Assembly (NCBI RefSeq): GCF_001424405.1
Contig: NZ_LMPS01000005.1
Location: 716,268 to 780,267 of the forward strand
Direction of reading: 5' to 3'
Source: Dyadobacter sp. Leaf189
GTDB lineage: Bacteria; Bacteroidota; Bacteroidia; Cytophagales; Spirosomataceae
Length of the DNA: 64,000 nt
Notes under the pieces: model-generated
What the model was told of the DNA's origin: nothing
Database searches by the model: none
Seen by the model: the letters and a program-made list of their open reading frames with translations, nothing else
Shown here: positions 61,516-64,000 of the stretch, one piece after another
Numbering within the stretch: the stretch's first letter is position 1
Layout of the letters: every line of letters starts with the position of its first letter
Translations under genes and position numbers: made by a program

Positions 61516-61660
61516 AATCCCATAGGGATGAAACCTCGGTAGAAATCCCGTAGGGATGTAACGTTTGTGATGTTGTTGCATGCCTAATGGCATTTGCGTT
61601 CCGTTACACCGATATTGCATGTCTACCGATGTTGTATGCCTGACGGCATTTGGGCTTTGT
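61516..61660. repeat. Intergenic palindromic repeat cluster
   Basis: Two copies of aatccc[ag]tagggatg[at]aac lie at 61516-61534 and 61544-61562. Two near-palindromes of the atgcctgacggcat type lie at about 61580-61594 and 61636-61650, the latter with flanking direct repeats of accgat[ag]ttg. Such elements recur between genes in Bacteroidota genomes. It fills the spacer between the peptidase terminator and the metY stop. Confidence 0.75.
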
Positions 61661-61681
61661 TTTGCCTATCGCCGATTGCCT

Positions 61682-62971
<1,290 letters not shown>

Positions 62972-62997
62972 TTAATACGTTTTATGTGGATTAAACC

Positions 62998-63005
62998 CAA
63001 ATGTA
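62998..63005 (-). promoter_or_regulatory. -7 promoter element for metY
   Basis: On the minus strand this reads TACATTTG, an exact TAnnTTTG match, 30 nt before the metY ATG. The -33 element is not clear. Confidence 0.4.
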
Positions 63006-63077
63006 TTAAAATAACGATACAACTATACTGGTTTGGTAGTCTTTTGTTTGCGGGATAATAAATTGGATAATTCCGCT

Positions 63078-63620
63078 TCAATTTACCCCGCGCAGGTTCA
63101 GCAGGCTTGTCAGGTTATTAATCAGTGCACGCAGCATATCTAACGTTTGAATATCAGTGACGTAGCCTTGTTCTATTTTGCCCTTGATGTTGGGAATGGC
63201 AGCTGAGGAGTGATCGTTCCGCAAAGTGCCTAGCGCCGCCAGTGTAAGCAGGAGGGAAGCAAGCGCCTTATCGCCGCCCGTATTCAATGGCGACGCGCTG
63301 ATTGCAGCAACCGGTTTGGCATTGAATTCACCCGTCCCAACCGTCCAGTCTAATGCATTCTTCAAAGTTCCAGGCAGCCCGAATGCGTATTCAGGAGTAG
63401 AGAAAATAACTGCGTCGGCCTGCGCGACGGCTGACTTAAATCTGGCGACAGCCTCATTGTCTTCCAGCCCCGGACTAAAATGCGGGATCAGGTCCAGGCC
63501 CTGAAAGACAGTGAGTGTCGCATTGGCAGGCAGCAATGTTTTGCAGGTATTCAGGATGATGGTGTTTGTTGAATCGGTACGAAGGCTTCCTGAAATCCCG
63601 AGAATTTTAATTTGTTCCAT
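63078..63620 (-). CDS. NAD(P)H-dependent FMN reductase-family protein
   Basis: The 180-residue flavodoxin-like protein begins KILGISGSLRTDSTNTIILN, the FMN phosphate-binding loop of the NADPH-dependent FMN reductase family. It continues with AVIFSTPEYAFGLPGTLKNALDW, a canonical FMN-binding segment, and KPVAAISASPLNTGGDKA. Members reduce FMN, quinones or azo compounds. The true substrate is unknown. A possible -7 element (TAGATTTG on the minus strand) lies at 63647-63654, 27 nt upstream, partly beside the stop of the DinB gene. Confidence 0.9.
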   Translation of the reverse strand: MEQIKILGISGSLRTDSTNTIILNTCKTLLPANATLTVFQGLDLIPHFSPGLEDNEAVARFKSAVAQADAVIFSTPEYAFGLPGTLKNALDWTVGTGEFNAKPVAAISASPLNTGGDKALASLLLTLAALGTLRNDHSSAAIPNIKGKIEQGYVTDIQTLDMLRALINNLTSLLNLRGVN

Positions 63621-63646
63621 GATACAAGTTAGCGCATTTCAGGATA

Positions 63647-63654
63647 CAAATCTA
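63647..63654 (-). promoter_or_regulatory. Candidate -7 element for the FMN reductase gene
   Basis: The minus strand reads TAGATTTG, an exact consensus match, 27 nt before the ATG at 63620. No -33 TTTG was found, and the upstream part would lie inside the DinB gene. Confidence 0.35.
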
Positions 63655-63668
63655 TCAGCAAGCGATCG

Positions 63669-64000
63669 TCACTTAGCCATTACATTGTAGAAGTTGTAGT
63701 CTGTCATCGGCGCGTCCGTGAAACCAAGATTTCTCCCCATGGTCACAATCTGTCCGCGGTGGTAAGTGCTGTGGTTCATGCATTGCATGATGTATTCAAA
63801 CTTGGGAAAGTTGCATTCGAACCACGGATTTACTACAAGCGTTTCCTCCGACAAATCTCCGGGTAACAATGTCTCAACGTATTCTGCAAGCTCCTGAGAT
63901 TGGGCCATAACAAAGGAAAAAGTTTCGTCCAGGTCTCCATCGAATTCCTGGCCGCTGTAATCAGCATCCGGATTGATCACCGACAGCCAGTATCGCTGTG
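63669..64000 (-). CDS. DinB-family protein, C-terminal part
   Basis: The frame ends at 63669 and stays open to the right window edge, so the gene is cut by the window. The visible 110 residues are helical and include the DinB/YfiT-type metal motif MNHSTYHRGQIV with two of the three expected His ligands; the first His would be beyond the edge. A GTG at 63978-63980 is in frame but the coding pattern continues upstream of it (QRYWLSVINPD). DinB proteins are four-helix bundles that often act as thiol-dependent transferases or damage-inducible proteins. The specific role is unknown. Confidence 0.85.
   Translation of the reverse strand, partial: QRYWLSVINPDADYSGQEFDGDLDETFSFVMAQSQELAEYVETLLPGDLSEETLVVNPWFECNFPKFEYIMQCMNHSTYHRGQIVTMGRNLGFTDAPMTDYNFYNVMAK

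Overview
The window looks like a chromosomal segment of a Bacteroidota bacterium of the order Cytophagales, most like Dyadobacter or other Spirosomaceae. The evidence is two SusC/SusD pairs, an ECF sigma/FecR cell-surface signalling set, DUF4097 proteins behind a sigma/anti-sigma pair, large FtsX-type permeases without an ATPase, Bacteroidota-type promoters (TTTG ... TAnnTTTG), weak Shine-Dalgarno sites, and a long-form HisG. Base composition looks even, at roughly half GC. I saw no rRNA, tRNA, CRISPR array, insertion sequence or phage gene.

Layout. 1-6.2 kb: a gene tail, a 50-residue basic protein on the minus strand, then hisS-hisG-hisD-hisC on the plus strand. An Xre/RES toxin-antitoxin pair with its own palindromic promoter sits between hisD and hisC. 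6.2-10.2 kb: a small outer-membrane protein and an AddA-like helicase whose nuclease domain looks worn out. 10.3-17.1 kb: a tight operon of two hybrid histidine kinases flanking CheR and CheB. 17.2-20.6 kb: a lipoprotein, a CLC chloride channel and a MarR regulator with a clear operator. 20.6-26.8 kb (minus): two DUF4097 proteins, a HEAT-repeat anti-sigma factor, an ECF sigma factor, a DUF2383 protein and an FtsX-like permease.

27.1-34.5 kb holds two small unknown genes with a textbook promoter. They are followed by a plus-strand relay: membrane histidine kinase, CheY-like regulator, receiver-adenylate cyclase fusion and HD hydrolase. Converging on this is a 1082-residue transporter-HEAT-cyclic-nucleotide-binding fusion. 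Together they form a plausible complete signal-to-cAMP-to-effector circuit, which I regard as the most interesting system here. 34.5-46.7 kb (minus): a CPA2 antiporter, then a catabolic operon read as ECF sigma, FecR, SusC with an STN domain, SusD, a Sec-exported RraA-like aldolase and a Tat-exported enolase-superfamily dehydratase. Intergenic repeats punctuate this operon.

46.8-56 kb: a minus-strand pair (beta-propeller fused to a blue-copper domain; DUF1080-like protein with a PA14-like region) diverges from a plus-strand SusC/SusD pair. 56-64 kb: DNA polymerase I, an oligopeptidase B-like lipoprotein, a repeat-rich spacer, a MetY-type O-acetylhomoserine sulfhydrylase, an FMN reductase and a truncated DinB protein. 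Housekeeping genes (hisS, hisGDC, polA, metY) alternate with signalling and glycan-uptake modules. Functional calls rest on motifs read by eye; no database search was possible.
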